Below are positions 63,018 to 64,000 of a stretch of 64,000 bases of DNA, one piece after another. The DNA is from Lineus longissimus (Eukaryota > Nemertea > Pilidiophora > Heteronemertea > Lineidae): positions 11,096,001 through 11,160,000 of the forward strand of contig NC_088314.1 in NCBI RefSeq assembly GCF_910592395.1. The letters are read 5' to 3'. Position 1 is the stretch's first letter. Each line of letters starts with the position of its first letter. A program made the translations under genes and the position numbers. The notes below the pieces were generated by a model. It saw only the letters and a list, made by a program, of their open reading frames with translations. It had not been told where the DNA came from and did no database searches.

Positions 63018-63546
63018 TATCTTAAGCGCCCAGTTTTACCCGTTAGATCTGCTCAAATATAATGAAACTGCAGAACAGTACATCTACAACTCATATGTGG
63101 TGTTTTTCATCAATATCTTGGCAACTGCCAAATTAGGAAAAATCATTGAAAGTTTAAAAACACTTACATATCTTTCCTTTGGCGAGTCCAAAGTGTGCTA
63201 AATATAGCACCTGGATGGACCTCAGGGGCAGAAAGAGAGAGGGGGGGGGGGCTGCAGAGTTTAGGGCGCAGCACAAAGTCAACAGCAGTGTTTTTGAGCA
63301 CTTCTCTCACTAGAAAAACGTTCTTTTTTTAAAAAGTTGACAAAAGAGGGGCCATGGCCAGGTCGGGCTGGGGCCAGGTAGGGCCCCCTGGATCTGCCTC
63401 TGGAATAGCCGGAGGTCTTTTCTCTACAAAGTGTTCAGCAAGTTCGGTCATGTCTATCTCGCCGAAATTTGCTGGTTTTGCGTGATGAAAATGCTAAGCC
63501 TCCAAACATGGATTATGCATGCTTGAAGTGTGTTTGAGATACCAAC

Positions 63547-63644
63547 CTTTGTCCGCATGTAGTTGAAGTAATCAGTCGATCCCGTCATGTTGTACAGAAA
63601 GAGGGATACAGAGCAAGGTCACCGTTCAGCAAATTATCAAACGT
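63547..63644 (-). CDS. CPVL: CPVL-like serine carboxypeptidase, upstream exon (one-base frameshift)
   Basis: Acceptor TTGTTTTACAG (exon from 63,644) and donor AAG-GTTGGT bound 98 bp, one short of the 99 needed between two phase-0 neighbours. It begins TFDNLLNGDLALYPSF, matching CPVL family FDxLLNGDL, then shifts; the following YNMTGSTDYFNYMRTK is in another frame. The missing base falls in the TTT of CCTCTTTCTG. Earlier exons lie beyond the right half of the window or its edge. Confidence 0.85.
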
Positions 63645-63944
63645 CTGTAAAACAATATGAGAATATCGTTAAAGGAGGATTAACAAATGTTTAAAAAAGA
63701 ACATAATATCAAAAAGATTATCAAGTGTCTAAAAACTATATAATAATGTTGCTCTGGGGGGCTTTATACACCAAGGAGAATCAATTCCCCAGATTGCTGA
63801 GAATCAGACCAGCATTCCAGCTTGCAGAGATAGTCTGTTCTTGGGAAGGATGAATTATTCTATAAAGTTGCAAAAATCGTGTGGCTAATCGCAATATTGT
63901 TGTTTTCTTATAAGGTTATTCATGATTCATCATTATCATCATCT
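63645..63944. other. CPVL-like gene intron, no further feature
   Basis: AT-rich sequence 5' of the last recognised CPVL exon on minus; no additional exon found before the window edge. Confidence 0.5.
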
Positions 63945-64000
63945 AACCGGCGTCATAACCCTATTGGATGTTTACCAGAGTTATGGAGTCCACTATCAGC
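63945..64000 (+). repeat. Interspersed repeat copy cut by the window edge
   Basis: Matches 2290-2345 (GGCGTCATAACCCTATTGGA then TATGGAGTCCACTA). Confidence 0.45.

Larger units (their letters stand above)
62179..63546 (-). other. CPVL-like gene intron with two pogo-like MITEs
   Basis: About 1.37 kb between phase-0 exons, with two TA-flanked MITEs (listed separately) and a G-run at 63,241-63,250. Confidence 0.7.

Overview
This is eukaryotic, animal-type nuclear DNA. It is AT-rich, has GT-AG introns and a metazoan serine carboxypeptidase gene, and is crowded with transposable elements (Ty3/Gypsy, BEL/Pao, a tyrosine-recombinase retrotransposon, a Ginger-like remnant, pogo-like MITEs, a tRNA-derived SINE and pearl/Helentron-like repeats). 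That mix fits a marine invertebrate; a mollusc is plausible because of the pearl-like repeats, but the phylum cannot be fixed from this window. I see no bacterial operons, rRNA, functional tRNA gene or CRISPR array.

Layout. 1-6.3 kb: exon-like pieces of an unidentified minus-strand gene (1.68-2.24 kb), then a decayed Ginger1-like transposase with an integrase tail, a Ulp1-like protease and a PHD finger (3.39-4.41 kb). 6.28-7.39 kb: first of four pearl-like repeats. 9.04-13.30 kb: a near-perfect 2.13-kb tandem duplication carrying pogo-like MITEs. 14.4-32.8 kb: a satellite of ~655-bp monomers into which one Ty3/Gypsy provirus inserted; satellite plus provirus were then tandemly duplicated with an ~8.31-kb period. 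A third, Gypsy-free copy of the target site is still present at 31.68 kb. 34.59-58.09 kb: one BEL/Pao provirus whose 5' LTR has been split twice, first by a 7.6-kb Ngaro-type tyrosine-recombinase retrotransposon that landed in the LTR TATA box (34.83-42.40 kb, genes on minus), and again by a 7.6-kb terminal-inverted-repeat element (42.49-50.13 kb) with a 6-bp target duplication. That element carries an RPA-like OB-fold gene, an unrecognised Cys/His-rich gene and three more pearl-like repeats. The BEL polyprotein (50.47-57.14 kb) is one uninterrupted 2223-codon frame. 59.03-63.64 kb: the last four coding exons of a CPVL-like serine carboxypeptidase on minus, with a SINE and MITEs in its introns.

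How it fits together. The region is a layered record of insertions. BEL LTRs that differ at about three positions in 631 bp, and identical Gypsy LTRs, say the retroviral-like insertions are recent, and the nested elements are younger still. The only clear host gene is the carboxypeptidase, and two of its four exons are one base short of their expected length. The most unusual signals are a set of at least six covarying stem-loops in the Ngaro leader, the gene-carrying TIR element, and nuclear-receptor-type half-site clusters repeated in every pearl-like core.
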